DNA of 64,000 bases from Prorocentrum cordatum (lineage: Eukaryota > Sar > Dinophyceae > Prorocentrales > Prorocentraceae), in NCBI GenBank assembly GCA_963575745.1, contig CAUYUJ010015948.1, forward strand, positions 1,147,181-1,211,180. Direction: 5' to 3'. Position 1 is the first letter of the stretch. Each line of letters starts with the position of its first letter. The position numbers and the translations under genes were made by a program. Below, one piece after another: positions 21,300 through 33,699 of this stretch. The notes under the pieces were generated by a model, which was given only the letters and a program-made list of their open reading frames with translations, did no database searches and was not told the origin of the DNA.

Positions 21300-22390
21300 G
21301 TTTCACTGCGTGGACGCAGGCCCGAAATCTCGACCCGTACCCGCAGACCAACTGTTCATCCCGAGCAGCTGTTTGACTGTCCAGGGGCGGGGTAAGGGCC
21401 ACTAGAGGAAGAAACTTAACTTGCAGCAAAGTTCTCCGTGGTTTCCCCGATGCCTCCCGAGCTCTCCAAAGGCCCCTAGAGGCCCCCTGAAATCTGGATA
21501 CTCCATGCTCCTCCCTCCCCCAAAACTCCGGTTCCCCTCCTCGGCCCTCCCTTAGCGGGCGAGTAACAGTACACGATACACCTTTCTACGATCGGGGACG
21601 CCCGTCTGCTCCAGGACATCTGGAGGGTTTATACCCTGTGACGGCACGTGGAGGCATAAACTCTGCGGCAACCCTATGACAACTTCCCGCACGGCGGATA
21701 AACTTACTTTATGCCTGTCCCTCGTCCGCTATCGGGGGCGTCCACGAGGGGGGCGTCCACGAGGGTGGTTGGCAAATCTTGGCCTACGGCATGTGCGAGG
21801 ACGAGGGAAGGACCAAGAAACGCTTTGATTTGAGAAGGGGAGGCCATGACATCCGGGGAGATATCATGGCCCTGGCCATGATAGCTCCCCCCTCACCACC
21901 ACTCTCCTCTTGGCCACCCCCGACGCCTAGCTTCCCCATCCTTGCATGAAGGCAGCGTTGACCTGCACGGAACGGGCCCTCGACGCTGGGGCGCTCCCCA
22001 GGGCCAGCTCTTCGTCCTGAGCCGTGGCTTCACGGCCGCTGGGGCTCGTGGAGAGCCCCTGGGGGCCTGAAGGTCGTGCACACGTCCAAGACCCGTTTCC
22101 TCCAGGACCTGTTTCCGTGATGCTAGAGGCCTCCGATCCTCCGACCTCGCAACTGCGGGCATGACGACCCTCCTCCCCGTCGCTGCGGACTGGGCAGAAC
22201 ACGTGGGGCTCGACTCGGGGATGTACGGTGGCTGGGGGGTGGGGGTGCGCGTCCATCTTTGACATGGGGTGCGCCTGGATACCTCCCCGGGGGGCATACC
22301 AACCCCGACTTTGCAAACGTATTGGTATTTCCCATGCCTGAACACGGGATTCTCTTATCACTGGGACGTCTCCGCCTCACAGTCACTCCC
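21300..22390. other. No gene recognised; one small hairpin
   Basis: GGCCATGACATC and GATATCATGGCC form a near-perfect 12-base inverted repeat at about 21842-21873, and GGGCGTCCACGAGG is duplicated near 21735-21763. Otherwise nothing seen. Confidence 0.45.
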
Positions 22391-22394
22391 ATCT

Positions 22395-22745
22395 TGTTAC
22401 CCACTGACGCTCAGACCCACTCACACTCAGATTCACTCTCACTACGACGCACTCGCACTCATACCCACTCATACACAGAGTCACTGTCACCTAGAAAACT
22501 CATACTCAGACTCACTCGCGCTCATACTCATAGTCACTCACTCTGAGTCAGTCACACGCAGATCAAGACCCACTCATACGTACTCATATTCACTCACACT
22601 CAGGCTCGCTCATACTCAGAGTCACTCATACTCAGAGCCACTCTCTCTCTCTCTCTCTCCCCTTCAGACTCACTCACATGCAGGCTCATCCACACTCAGA
22701 CTCACTCTTATTCAGACTCGCCACTCATCTTCACTCAGGCTCACT
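22395..22745 (+). repeat. ACTCAC/ACTCAT simple repeat
   Basis: Interrupted hexamer ACTCA(C/T) array with a short CT run near 22641-22659. Confidence 0.85.
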
Positions 22746-23330
22746 GTTGGTGGTCCAATGCTCGCCACGGTATAGCAGGTAAGGCATTTGAGCATCTAAC
22801 GGGTGAACCAACAGAGGTGGGGGCACTACATGATCCGCACTTGGTGTCGCACGCGCTTTGCTTGTTTCGGAGCCTCGGATTCTTGTCTGTGGGTGGTCCA
22901 TTGCTCACCGCGATCTAGCAGGCGTGACGTGTGGGCACCCCAACGGGGAGTCGCCAGGATGCCAGGGTCGGAGAAATTCGATTGCTCGCGTTAATATAGT
23001 GGAGATGTCTCACGTGGTTTGCCTGATTCGGCGCCTCGGACTCTGTTTATTTTTGAAGTCTACTGCTCACCACGATATAGGAGGCGTTGCAATTGGGCAC
23101 CCACGGAGGAACTGCCAGGGGTGAGGGCATCCCATGGTTCCCGCTCAGGGTGTGGGGCTGTCTTACGCGGTGTGCGTGCTTCGGCGCCTCGGGCTAATTT
23201 CTCGTGGCGGTCCTAGCTATCACCGCGGCATAGCAAGCGCTGCATTTGGGCACCCAAAGGGGGAACCGCCAGGGGTGAGGACACTCCCCCAGGTGGTTCG
23301 CCTCTGTGGTGTATATGGCTCCTCTGCTGC
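22745..23330 (+). repeat. Degenerate tandem repeat, about 150-165-bp unit
   Basis: Words TTCGGCGCCTCGGA, GCTCACC(A/G)CGAT, TAGCAGGCG, TTGGGCACCC and GCCAGGGGTGAGG recur in order near 22860, 23020 and 23180, with partial copies at each end. Confidence 0.7.
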
Positions 23331-23464
23331 CAGAGCAACGTGTGAGGATGTCTCGCCCGTTGGCGGCCAGGTTGTGGGGATACCTCGCGCGAAGTGCTAG
23401 TGGTGCACCTCAGGCTCCTGTCGATTCAGAGCCCCGTGATCACCTCGATCCACAGAGAAGGACG

Positions 23465-24560
23465 GCCGCCACGGAGGAGGAGGAGGAGGAAGAGGAAGAG
23501 GCGGAGGAGAAAGAGGAGGGAAGGCGGAGAAGGAAGGAGGAGGACGCAGGAGGAGGGAGAAGGAAGGATGGAGGAAGAGACGGGATGGGCTTCGGCGAGT
23601 AGGAAGAGGAAAGAGAGTGGGACGGGGCGCTAAGGAGGGGGACACGTGCGAAGGATGTGGGAGGAAGGAGGACGGCGGATGAGAGAGGCCAAGAACGAAG
23701 AATGGGGAGGACGCAGGAGGGAGAAGGACGGCCGCCAGAGAAGAGGAGGAGGAGGACGGAGGAACACTAAGGAGAACGCATGGGGAGGGAGAAAGGAGGT
23801 AGACAGAGAGGGGAGGGGCTACGGCGAGTAGGAAGAGGAAGGAGCTGGGAAGGGGGGGCGCCAGAGAGGAGGACCCTTGCCAGGGAGGAGGAGGGAGGAT
23901 GGCGGAAGAGAGAGGACACAGAGGACGAATGATGATGACGCGCGAGGAGGGAGAAGAACAGCATCCAGGTAGAAGGGAGGGGGCCCGCAGGAGGGAGGAG
24001 GCGGACGCAGGAGGGAGAAGAGAGGAAGGAGGAATAGAAGGGATGGAGTACGACGAGGAGTACGAGGAAGGAGAGGGGAAACGACTGCGCACCGCCTGTC
24101 TGTCTATGAGTTGTTGTCGTTGTGGTCGGCGTTGCCCTTTATCGTAACAACCGCCGCCGCCGCCGTCGTACCTGCCGTCAACTCGAATTCGCTCCAACGC
24201 CCAGACGCTCACAGCTAGACGCTCACAGCGAGACGGGCCAGGAAATGAGGTGCACATATGGAAGTGTTTGAGGGGGAGGGGCTTGGGGATTGGGAGCGAG
24301 AAATTCCAGGCTCTGCGGAAACGGAGGAGAAGGAGGATGAAGGAGGAGTGGGAATGAGGAGCAGAAGGACGCAGGAGGAGCGGGCGGATGACGGGGGAGG
24401 AAGAGGAGAAGGTGGATGGAGGAGGAGGAGCAGGAGAAGGGGGAGGGACGAGAAGGAGGATGCGGAGGAATGTGGAGGGAGTGAGGGGGCCGAGGAGAAC
24501 GAAGGAGGAGTTTTTGACTCGGCATGGTGGACTCCAATAGTCAGGGCGGAGGAGGAGCAG
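23465..24560 (+). repeat. GGA-rich purine tract
   Basis: About 1.1 kb dominated by GGAGGA, GGAAGGA and GAGGAG units with a less biased window at 24080-24260. Ser/Pro/Leu-rich minus-strand frames, including a 416-residue one, are products of this bias. Confidence 0.85.
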
Positions 24561-24709
24561 AAACAACCACGTTAACCCCAACGCTTCGATCCTCCATCCT
24601 GGATCCCCCCCCCTCTCCCCAGGCTGAGTCGGCGCTGGAGAAACCACGCGGACGGCCCCTTCTAGCCGCGCATTCGCTCAGTAGAGCCACGGGAACGGGT
24701 TGTGGGTGA

Positions 24710-25525
24710 GCACCGCCTGGCAATCTCGCCGCCGCCCTCAGTCCTCTCCGTGTCCGCCCCACCTGCCTCCTCCTCACCCCGTCCAGCCTCCTCTCCCTGT
24801 CGTCCTCCTCGTTGTCCCCGTCCGCCGGCCTCTCTCTCCGTCCTCCGCGTCCTGCCCCCCCCCTCGTCGCCGTTCTACTCTGCCCCTCTCTCCTCGTCGT
24901 CTTCCCCCAGCTCCTGCCTCCAGCCGTGTCGCAATTGTGTTCTAGCGCGGGCGGCCCGCAGAGCATGACACCTCAACCTGCCTAGAGGCGTACTCCCAGG
25001 CAGACCAGGCCCCAGGACTGCTTCGTTCTCCTCTGCGGTCGGGAAGTTTATTTAGCGTGTCGCGGCGGCGACCCCAGCGACAAGCGATGCCTCGCAAGCG
25101 GATGGCGTGTCGTGCCCTTCCGCGGGGTGGGATGCTGGAAAAGCCCGGGACGTGAATGCTTTGGGAACAGGACGTGGTTAGCGTGTCGCGCCGAGGCGTG
25201 GTGGGCCAGAACTAGCGGTTCGCTACCCTTGCATCACTCCTCTCTCCTCCACCTGCTCGTCCTCCTTCTTCTCCTCCTCCTCCTCCTCCTCCTCCTCATT
25301 CTCTTCCTTCTCCTCCTCCTGCTACTTTTTGTTGTACGGACTTAAGCACCAGGGGCTGAAGCGTCAGACCTCCTCCTCATCCTCGCTGCCCTCATCCTCT
25401 CTATCCTCCTCCACCTCCTGCTCCTCCTCCTCCTCCCCCTCGCTCGCATATCGTTCCCCCTCCCCCTCCTCCCAATCCTCCTTCTCCTCATCTTCCCTCT
25501 CCTCCTTCCCTGCTGCTGCTGCTCC
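24710..25525 (+). repeat. CCT/CTC-rich tracts
   Basis: Three pyrimidine tracts (about 24720-24910, 25235-25325, 25370-25520) separated by ordinary sequence with no recognised feature. Confidence 0.8.
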
Positions 25526-25546
25526 TCCCCCTCCTCACCACCACCA

Positions 25547-25664
25547 GCGCAACGATCACCATAACCACCATCATCACCATCACCATCACCATCACCATCG
25601 ACACCATCACCATCAGCATCATCATCATCAACATCATCATCACCGTCATCATCAGCGCCATCAG

Positions 25665-25711
<47 letters not shown>

Positions 25712-26062
25712 CCATCACAATCGTCGTCGTCATCATTATCACCAGCATCCTCACGACCACCACCATCATCATCAACATCATCATCAGCAATTTCGTCGTC
25801 ATCATCGTAACCACCGTCATCATGATCACCATCGGATTCATCACGATCATCATCACCACAATCCCTATCACCAACACCAGCACCAACGAACCCACCAGCA
25901 ACATCGCCGACGGCACTACCACTATCATCACCACCATCATCACCATCTCAATGATCATCACCATCACCATCATCATCACCATCGAAATCATAATCATCAT
26001 CACCATCATCATCGTCATCGTCATGATCAGCATCATCAGCATCATCGTCATCACCATCATGG
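25547..26062 (+). repeat. CAT/CAC/ATC microsatellite
   Basis: Interrupted (CATCAC)n and (ATC)n. Plus-strand frames give poly-His or poly-Ile and the opposite strand gives poly-Met/Val: none is a credible protein. Confidence 0.9.
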
Positions 26063-26064
26063 TG

Positions 26065-27130
26065 CAGCTTGTTTTACAACTGCGGTGACACGTCTAAAAA
26101 GAACGGTGCGGCAGCGTGAGGCAAACGAAACGGGCGACAGACTGTCAAGACATAACTAATCCCACCAGCCCTCTGGGCGTCGGTGGTTTAGGGAGTTTCC
26201 TCTTCCACCCCTCCTTCGTCCCCTTCGGGGAAGGGTTTACCCCTCCCCCTACCCCCTCCCCTGGACCTGGACAAGGGGTGTCGCGAGGTGTCGGAGCGTC
26301 CAAAACGGCCTCGGCGAGGAAGCACAACTCATTGGGTTCACTAGGGTTTGGGCCCCGTGTTGGAGGCCGTAGAGGTCGGAAACGCTGATCTCCTGGCTCG
26401 GCGTCACCCTCATCTTGGACATCGCGCCGAACGGCGGCGGAGGGACGGGGCTGGGCGCCCCCAGTGCGACTTTGCAGCGGAAGCCAACGCCAGAAGAGCA
26501 ACCAAACTCGAACAATTCCAAACCTAAGTCGTTGAAGCTCGGAAACATCAAGAAACGAAGCTCAAACACAGCTTCCACTGCAAACGTGCACTGGGCATGT
26601 CCGCCCCATCCTGGAACCCCCCTCAGCGCCCCTCAGCCCAAAAGCCCCACGCGACTACCTCAATCCCCATTGTCCTAAGCATCTGCCTGCCCTTCGTCCT
26701 CATTCCCTCTTCCACGTCGCCAGCATCTCCCCTATTAGCCTCCGAACCATCAATGCTGTTAGCTTGGACCTCCTCCTCATCGTCCTTCCCCTCTGCCTTC
26801 TCCCAGTCCCCTCCTCCATCCTCGTCCTCGCCCCCCCCCCATCCTCCTCCCCCCCCTCTTCTCTTCCTCCTTTACGCGGGGAGGAGAGGACAGGTGAGAT
26901 GGGAGAGCGGGGGGGCCATGCAACGCGCGAGAGGAAAAAAGTGAGGGGGTAGAGGAGAGACGGAGAGAGATCTCAGGGCGCAGCAGAGAGGAGCGAATGC
27001 AAGATGAGCGAGAGGAAGAGCGGGAGGAGAGATTTGGCAAGCTAACGCGCGCTCGCGCCACATCTGACATCCCTCTCCCCTGCATACACTGCCTGCGAAC
27101 ACCAAGATTTTCCACCTGGCCATCGCAACC
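26065..27130. other. No gene recognised; short CCT and GA runs
   Basis: A pyrimidine run at about 26765-26875 and a purine run at 26880-27030. No domain in any frame. Confidence 0.5.
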
Positions 27131-27725
27131 CTATTGCCACGGAACGCAACCGCAACAACATAATACAGACTCCACAACAAAACCACACCACACTTGCAAC
27201 GAACGTGCAACGATACTGCAGCGAAACGGCAACGACACCACAACGACACCGAAACTACAACGCCACGAAACTGCGACAAACAACACTGCAGCACCTCAGT
27301 TGTAGTGTTGCTGTAGAGTGGTTAAATTTACTACACAACTGCAACACCACTGCAACACAACTGCAACACAACTGCTAAACCTCAGCTGCAATTCTGTTCC
27401 ACTTGTTAATACTAAGCACACAACTGCAACACACCTGCAACAAAACTGCAACCCGGCTGCAACGCAACTGCTGCAGTTGTGTTGCAGGTTTGTTAAAACC
27501 GCAACACAACTGCAACTAATATGTAACACATGTGTTGCACTGTTGTTGCAGTTTTGTTCAAACTGCAACAAAGCTGCAGCAACACTGCAACACATGCGTT
27601 GCCGTTTTGTTTAAACTGCAACGCAACTGCAAGGAAACTGCAACATAACTGTTGCAGCTTTGTTGTGGTTTTGACAAAGCTGCACACAAAACTGCAAGGA
27701 AACTGCAACAACTGTAACTTACCAT
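27130..27725 (+). repeat. GCAACACAACT-type degenerate repeat
   Basis: CTGCAACACAAC-like words of 10-11 bases recur throughout, with the inverted word GTTGTGTTGCAG interspersed (near 27475, 27535, 27595 and 27650), so the region can fold on itself. Confidence 0.7.
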
Positions 27726-28240
27726 TGTGCCTCTACGACCGAAACAAATTAACAGACATGTTAACTGTTTGTGTCGCGGATTATAACTTGCCCCCCCTTG
27801 CTTCCGTTAACGTCGAAACTCGCTCAAAACAGCATGATCGACCCACGAACCCGGAAAGGAATATAGAAATGTAACGCATGGCAGCGTTTTCAAAGACACC
27901 TGATTGGGTGACGGGCAAGTGCAATACTGATTGTATCGATCTTGATGTACCGTGCCGAGGACTGTGCTGTGCTGCGCCGTGCTGAATTGCGATGTGCCAT
28001 GCCGCGGTTGTGCTCTATAGCGTCGTGGATCGAGTCTTCCTTTGCATCCGAGTCCTGACCGAACTGATCTGGATCTTAAGATCGAGCTGCCTGAACACAT
28101 AGAAGCTGCCCCAGAGCTAATTGACAGGGGGACATGCCAGGAGGACGCGCCGCGAAACGTCCCAAGGGACGCGCCAGGCGACGTGCCAGGGGACGTGCCA
28201 TGGGGTCGCACCGTAGGACGCGCCAAGGGGACGCGCTACG
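27725..28240. other. Stretch with no recognised feature
   Basis: Short words ACGTGCCA, GGGGACGTGCCA and GGACGCGCC repeat loosely at 28130-28250, just before the satellite. No gene seen. Confidence 0.45.
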
Positions 28241-29490
28241 GAACGTGCTGGGGACAAGCGTTTCGCTCGAGACATCCTGTCAACATCCTCATTCTAGACA
28301 TCCGCCTGAACGACCTGTACACGTGAAAACAAACGTCTCGCTCAACAAATCCTCAACACATTCTCATGCTAGACATCCGCCTGGGCGAACTGGACACGTA
28401 AAAACAAGTAGTTCGCTCGAAACATCCTCAACACGTTTTCATGTGAGACGTCCGCCTGGGTGACCTGGGCACGTGAAAACAAGCGTTTCGCTCGAGACGT
28501 TTTCAACACCTCCTCATTCTAGACATCCTCCTTGGCGACCTGTACACGTGAAAACAAACGTCTCGCTCAACAAATCCTCAACACATTCTCATGCTAGACA
28601 TCCGCCTGGGCGAACTGGACACGTAAAAACAAGTAGTTCGCTCGAAACATCCTCAACACGTTTTCATGTGAGACGTCCGCCTGGGTGACCTGGGCACGTG
28701 AAAACAAGCGTTTCGCTCGAGACGTTTTCAACACCTCCTCATTCTAGACATCCTCCTTGGCGACCTGTACACGTGAAAACAAACGTCTCGCTCAACAAAT
28801 CCTCAACACATTCTCATGCTAGACATCCGCCTGGGCGACCTGGACACGTGAGAACAAGCGTATCTCTCGAGACATTCTCAACACAACCTCATGCTAGGCA
28901 TCCGCCTGGGCAACCTGGGCACGTGCAAACAAGCATCTCGATCGAGACTTCCTCAACACCTCCTCATTCTAGACATCCGCCTTGGCGACCTGTACACGTG
29001 AAAGCAAACGTCTCGCTCGAGACATCCTCAACACATATTCATGTTAGACATCCGCCTGGGCGACCTGGACACGTGAGAACAAGCGTACCTCTCGAGACAT
29101 TCTCAACACAACCTCATGCTAGGCATCCGCCTGGGCAACCTGGACACGTGCAAACAAGCATCTCGATCGAGACTTCCTCAACACCTCCTCATTCTAGACA
29201 TCCGCCTGGGCGACGAGGACGCGTGAAACCAAGCGTCTCGCTCGAGACATCCTCAACAAATCCTGGCGCTTGACCTCTGTCTGGGCAACCTGGACGCGTG
29301 AAACCAAGCGTCTCGCTCGAGACATCTTCAAGACCTGGGCACGTGAAAACAAACATTTCACTTAAGAGATCCTCTGAATTTAGGTCCCCAGGAGGAGGAC
29401 AATCTTTAACACAAAACAAGCGTTTCGCATGAGACATCCTCAACAAATTCTGAAAAACAAGCGTTTCGCTAGGGGCATCCTCAAATTTTA
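28240..29490 (+). repeat. 75-bp satellite with 225-bp higher-order repeat
   Basis: The unit contains ACAAGCGTCTCGCTCGAGAC, ATCCTCAACAC, CTCATGCTAGACATCCGCC, TGGGCGACCTGG and ACACGTGAAA. About 15 copies run to 29350, with decayed copies to 29490. Segments 28473-28688 and 28698-28913 are almost the same over three units, showing a 225-bp higher-order period. One frame gives a 25-residue repeat (SLETSSTxxHxRHPPGRPGHVKT) interrupted by stops at unit boundaries, so I treat it as satellite, not protein. Confidence 0.9.
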
Positions 29491-29499
29491 ATTCGCCAG

Positions 29500-30080
29500 C
29501 CCTCTTCCCACTCGTTATTTGTCGCAAAAGAAATCCGCCGGCCCTCTTCCCGTCAGACCGGGGGGTAAACCTACTAAAAAAGAGCCCTGGGCCTACTTTT
29601 TCGGTTCGCGGCTCCAAGGCGAGAGACAGGGAGCGAGCACAACGTCCAGGGCGCGGTACGTAGATAATTGGCGCGAGATTGCCGCGGATTCCAGCGGACA
29701 ACACACGCAGCGGCACATGCACATGCCAGGGACAAAATGCCCCTCATCGAAACGCATTTCAGCGTCTGCTGGTGACCGGCCCAGAGAGCCCGGCTGGTGG
29801 GGAAAAAAGGCGCGGCAACCGGCAACGGAACGGGGGGGAGAAGTCGCCGTTGCGGCGCCAAGCTCCAGCCGAACCGCAATCGGAAGCGAGGCCAAGACGG
29901 ACAGCAAGACACTGTAAAAAGCCGCGGGCAGAACGCGAGTCCGAGCGGCCAATGACCAGACGGAAAACCCTGGCCCTACGCTCTTTCCGAGAAAAAACAT
30001 ATTTATGAGAAGTTGGCAACTTCCCGGAAAGTTGGCAACTTTCTATTAAGTTGATAACGACAAACAAGTTATCTTCATTG
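29500..30080. other. No gene recognised; short AGTTGGCAACTT repeats
   Basis: AGTTGGCAACTT occurs twice at 30008-30043 with a third diverged AGTTGATAAC copy. Nothing else identified. Confidence 0.45.
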
Positions 30081-30084
30081 ATCT

Positions 30085-31960
30085 ATAGGGTCCGGCGCGG
30101 GCGGCCACGGCCCCGCGCGCCGGCATGCCCTCCGCGACGGGCCTGCTGGCGTCGAAGTCGACACCAGCGAGCCAGTCGAGCGCCGCGAGAGCCTCGTCCT
30201 GAAGCCCCCGCGACGGGCGGCCCCCAGCGCCGGCGGCCCAGCGCGCGAGTGGCCGATGCGGCAAGGGAGAAGGAGTCCCAGCTGCCGCTGGAAGGCCGGA
30301 AACCTCCCTGACCGGCGTGCTGCGGGCATGGGGTCGGGCCCCCCCCCGCCGCCTGGGTCACTGCTCATTGGCCATCTGCAGGGGCGTCGGCCCGCCAGCC
30401 TCGGCCGCCGCGGCCGCGCCCGCGACCGCGACCCTTCGCATCGCTCCTCGCGTCGGTCCCGCGCTGCTCCTCGCAACCGCCGCCGCCGGCCGTGAGGGCG
30501 CGCGTTCTGGCCGAGCTCGCCTCGTTCGAGGCTGGGCTGACGGCGCCGCTGAACGCGGTGGGCCCCTTGAAGTGGCGCGCCGTCCGCCGCGTGGGGGCCG
30601 TCCCTGGCCCGGCGCGAGCGTCGATGATCAATTGGATCCTCCTGCGGGTCTTCTCGAAACTGACGAGGGGCGTCCAGTTGAGCTGGTCGAAGCTGCCGCC
30701 TATCACCAGCGTCTCGACCAACCTCTCGAGCTCATGAATTGCTCGGTCCGGCTTCCCGACGTGGTGCCCCTGGCACCACTTGTCAAGCCAGCTCCTCGGT
30801 ATCCCGCCGAACCGCTCCATGTCTCCATGTGCTTGAAGTGGTGCAGCGCGGTGCGTGGCCCTGCGAGAGGAGTGTCGTCATGCACCTCAGTCGTCGAATC
30901 TCTTGCGACGTCGCGCCATGTATTGCAGCACTCGCCATGCGCGTCGGCGTCGATCCACGATATTCTCACGTCCTCGGGGGGGGGCGCCGGCTTCGCCTGT
31001 GCCGACAGCTGCTGGCCCCCCGCCCCCAGCCACTGAGCACCCTCCGTCGCTGGCGGCCGCGCGGGACGGCGGCCGAGCCGGCGGCGGCCCCGGCGGTGGT
31101 CAGCGCGTCGCCAGGGCGCCGCCTCCTCCGTGCCGACGTCGACCAGCGGAGGCACCTCCAGGGCGCCCTGCAGCTGCCGTCGCCTGGCCTCCGCGAGGCT
31201 CGCCACGCCCGCGGCGGCAGCCCGACGAGCACGGCCGTGCCCGTCAGGGCCTCGCACCAGCGCCCGATCTCCCCAGGCGCGGTCCTGGTCAGTCAGCTCG
31301 ATCACCTGCCTGGCCTCCGACTGGCCGACGGGTTCACAGAGCATCCACACGCCTTCGGGCTGAGGCGTCGCCGTGCCCCCGATCGTGATGCCGCCGCTGC
31401 TGCGGCTCAGTTCGTTCAAGTTCGTATACCTCGCCGTCCACCTCAGCCGTCGTCGGGAAAGGCCTCTCAACGACGACCTCGAAGGACACCGTACGCAGGC
31501 ACTCCGCCATCTGCTTGTACAGCTCCGCCGCGTCTGGCAGGACTCTGAAACCGTACTGTTACTGCGGCGCGCCAGCACCTGCAAGGGCCCATCGTGGGGT
31601 CTAATGCTGACAGGTCCTCGACCCACACTTCACGATCTGGCGACATCACATACCACAGCATCGCCGACACAGGCCAGACCAGCACGCGCTCATGGTCAAC
31701 GTCACAGTCCGCGTACGCGACCCGACCTCTGGTGCCCGGATGTGCTTCACGCAACCACGCGGCCACCGCGCCACGCAGGGGCAGCCGCCGCTGCAGGCTG
31801 GCGCGCGGGGCGTCCTTCTCACCCTCGGGCCTCAATTCTGGGGTTCCGGCCGCCGCTGCACCCAACGCCAGCAGCCGACCCCCGCCAGAGCCAGCGCGGC
31901 CAACAGCAGCACGGCACACACCAGGCCTCAATAGATCGACGCAACGCAACTGTATCACTG
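30085..31960 (-). pseudogene. Fragment of a dinoflagellate retroelement polyprotein, frameshifted
   Basis: Minus-strand segments in different frames follow the order I recall for the N-terminal part of a common dinoflagellate retroelement polyprotein: VWPVSAMLWYVMSPDREVWV (about 31750-31690), EPVGQSEARQVIEL then GDRALVRGPDGHGRA (about 31350-31225), DDTPLAGPRTALHHFKHME (about 30885-30830), GGIPRSWLDKW with HELERLVETLVIGGSFDQLNW (about 30810-30690), an Arg/Gly-rich basic run (about 30430-30390) and DEALAALDWLAGVDF (about 30205-30160). At least four frame changes are needed. RT is not present. The family assignment is from memory and could be wrong; a CAT/ATC microsatellite abuts its 5' side. 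Confidence 0.45.
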
Positions 31961-31974
31961 CTAGATCACTACTG

Positions 31975-32385
31975 TGCCCGCACTCCCATCACCATCACCT
32001 TCAGCATCATCATCGTCCTCCTCATCATCAGCATCATCATCAGAATCACCATCATCACCATTATCATCATCAATATCAGGATCATCACCATCACCATCAC
32101 CACAACCACAACCAGCACCACCCTCCTCCTCCTCCTCCTCCTCCTCCTCATCATCATCATCATCATCATCAGAAGCATCATCCGCATAGTCGCCATCGTC
32201 ATCGTCATCGTCATCTTCATCATCAAGATCATCAGCTTCATCATCATCATTGTCATCATCATGTTCAGAATACTCAACATCCTCATCATGTTCATCACCA
32301 TCGCCAGCAGCAACATCCTCACCCTCATCTTCATCCCCATCCGCATCCCCATGACCATCCCCATCCTGGTCATCACCATCATCCA

Positions 32386-32416
<31 letters not shown>

Positions 32417-32930
32417 GTCATCATCATCATCATCAGCATCATCATCACGACCACCATCATCAACATGGTCATCGTCACCCTCATAATTTACACCAACAGC
32501 ATTACCAGCATCACCAATATCGTCATAGTTACCATAAGCAACACCATCAGCATCAGCATGGGACACATCATCACCATCATCGTCAGACTTACCATCAGCA
32601 TAATCAGCTTCATCAGATTCATCATCAGCAGCATCGTAATCGTCATCAGCATCACCATCATCATCGTAATGCGCATCGGAATCGTCATCATCACCACCAT
32701 CAGCACCACCACCATAACCATCAGCATCAGCATCATCATCATCATCATCATCAGCATCATCACCATCACCATCACCATCACCATCACCATCACCATCACC
32801 ATCACCATCACTATCATCATCATCAGCAGCAGCAGCATCATCAGCAGTATCATCATCATCAGCAGCACCACCAGCATCATCATCACAGCCACCCTCATCA
32901 TCCTCATCATCTTCATCCCACTCCTCCCTG
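31975..32930 (+). repeat. CAT/ATC/CAG microsatellite, about 0.95 kb
   Basis: Interrupted (CATCAT), (CATCAC) and (CAGCAT) units across the whole segment. All six frames stay open for hundreds of codons (poly-His, poly-Ile/Ser, poly-Asp, poly-Met), which is expected for a trinucleotide repeat without stop codons. Confidence 0.95.
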
Positions 32931-33184
32931 TCGACGGCGGCAGCGCCACCGACTGCAACGCCGACGACTGCAACAACGACTGAGAAGAGGACCACGCGCG
33001 CGCCTGCGTGACTGCACCGCCGAAGCCGATCATGGCGAGGCGGCCGTTCTTCAGCTCTGCGAGGCGCAAGCGCTTCTGGCCCTCCTCGTCCTCGGGGAGG
33101 GGGGGGTGCGGTGTGGTGCGCTCAATGGCGGGAGGGGTGGGGCAGAGCTGCGCCTCCCGGGCTGGACTGAAGGAGGGTTAGCAA

Positions 33185-33353
33185 ATCGGGAGTCGATCTC
33201 TGCACATTTCCACTGCCCCTGGCCACGCCCATCTTGGGCCCAGGAGTGGTGTATACGCCCTGCTGGACTGGCCAGGGTGGGGTATACACCGTTCCTGGGC
33301 CCAAGATGGGCGTGGCCAGGGCACGGTGGATGCGCATAGATCTCGCAGCCCGC
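33185..33353. mobile_element. Foldback (MULE-like) element with 10-bp target duplication
   Basis: The two halves are inverted copies: CCCTGGCCACGCCCATCTTG then GGCCCAGGA on the left, the same read inverted on the right, with matching GTGTATAC near the centre. Homology extends outward (CGGG, then GATCT, then TGC(A/G)CAT) almost to the ends. GGGTTAGCAA flanks both sides directly (33175-33184 and 33354-33363). A 9-10-bp duplication with long inverted arms is the hallmark of Mutator-type elements. No coding capacity. Confidence 0.75.
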
Positions 33354-33699
33354 GGGTTAGCAAGTCAGCTCACGCAGCTTGTTTCCCTGGGACCTCCTGG
33401 CGCCGATGTACCGAGGCAAGCGCCCAGATGTGGGGCTGCGGCCAGCTGCTCGCAACAGGTTCCGTACCACCCCCCATTCCCGATCCCCTCCTTTCGTCCC
33501 TCGTCGTCTGGCTTTCGGGTCATAAGTCGGGTCCCTGGGCTGCTGCTGGCAAACATCCCTAGGCGGGAAAATCGCCGAGAATGTACGACCAAAACTAAAA
33601 CCTCGCGTGGGGAGCAGAGAATCGGGACGACCACGATCGGGACTCAGACCGTTTTCCCCAAACACTGCTTGCACGAAGGGCCGCGTACTTCTGGCGTAA

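Noticed and set aside
23397-24647. 416-codon minus-strand Ser/Pro/Leu-rich frame
   Set aside because: Reads through a GGA tract; composition artefact.
28134-29273. 25-residue repeat protein encoded by the satellite
   Set aside because: Stops fall at unit boundaries in the three frames that cover it, and no start or flanking domain is present.
28240-29350. Possible CRISPR array
   Set aside because: Units are contiguous 75-bp tandem repeats with no unique spacers, and the context is eukaryotic.
31373-33339. Long plus-strand frames giving poly-His and poly-Ile proteins, and a minus-strand poly-Asp protein
   Set aside because: All six frames are open because the CAT/ATC repeat has almost no stop codons; no sequence outside the repeat looks protein-like.
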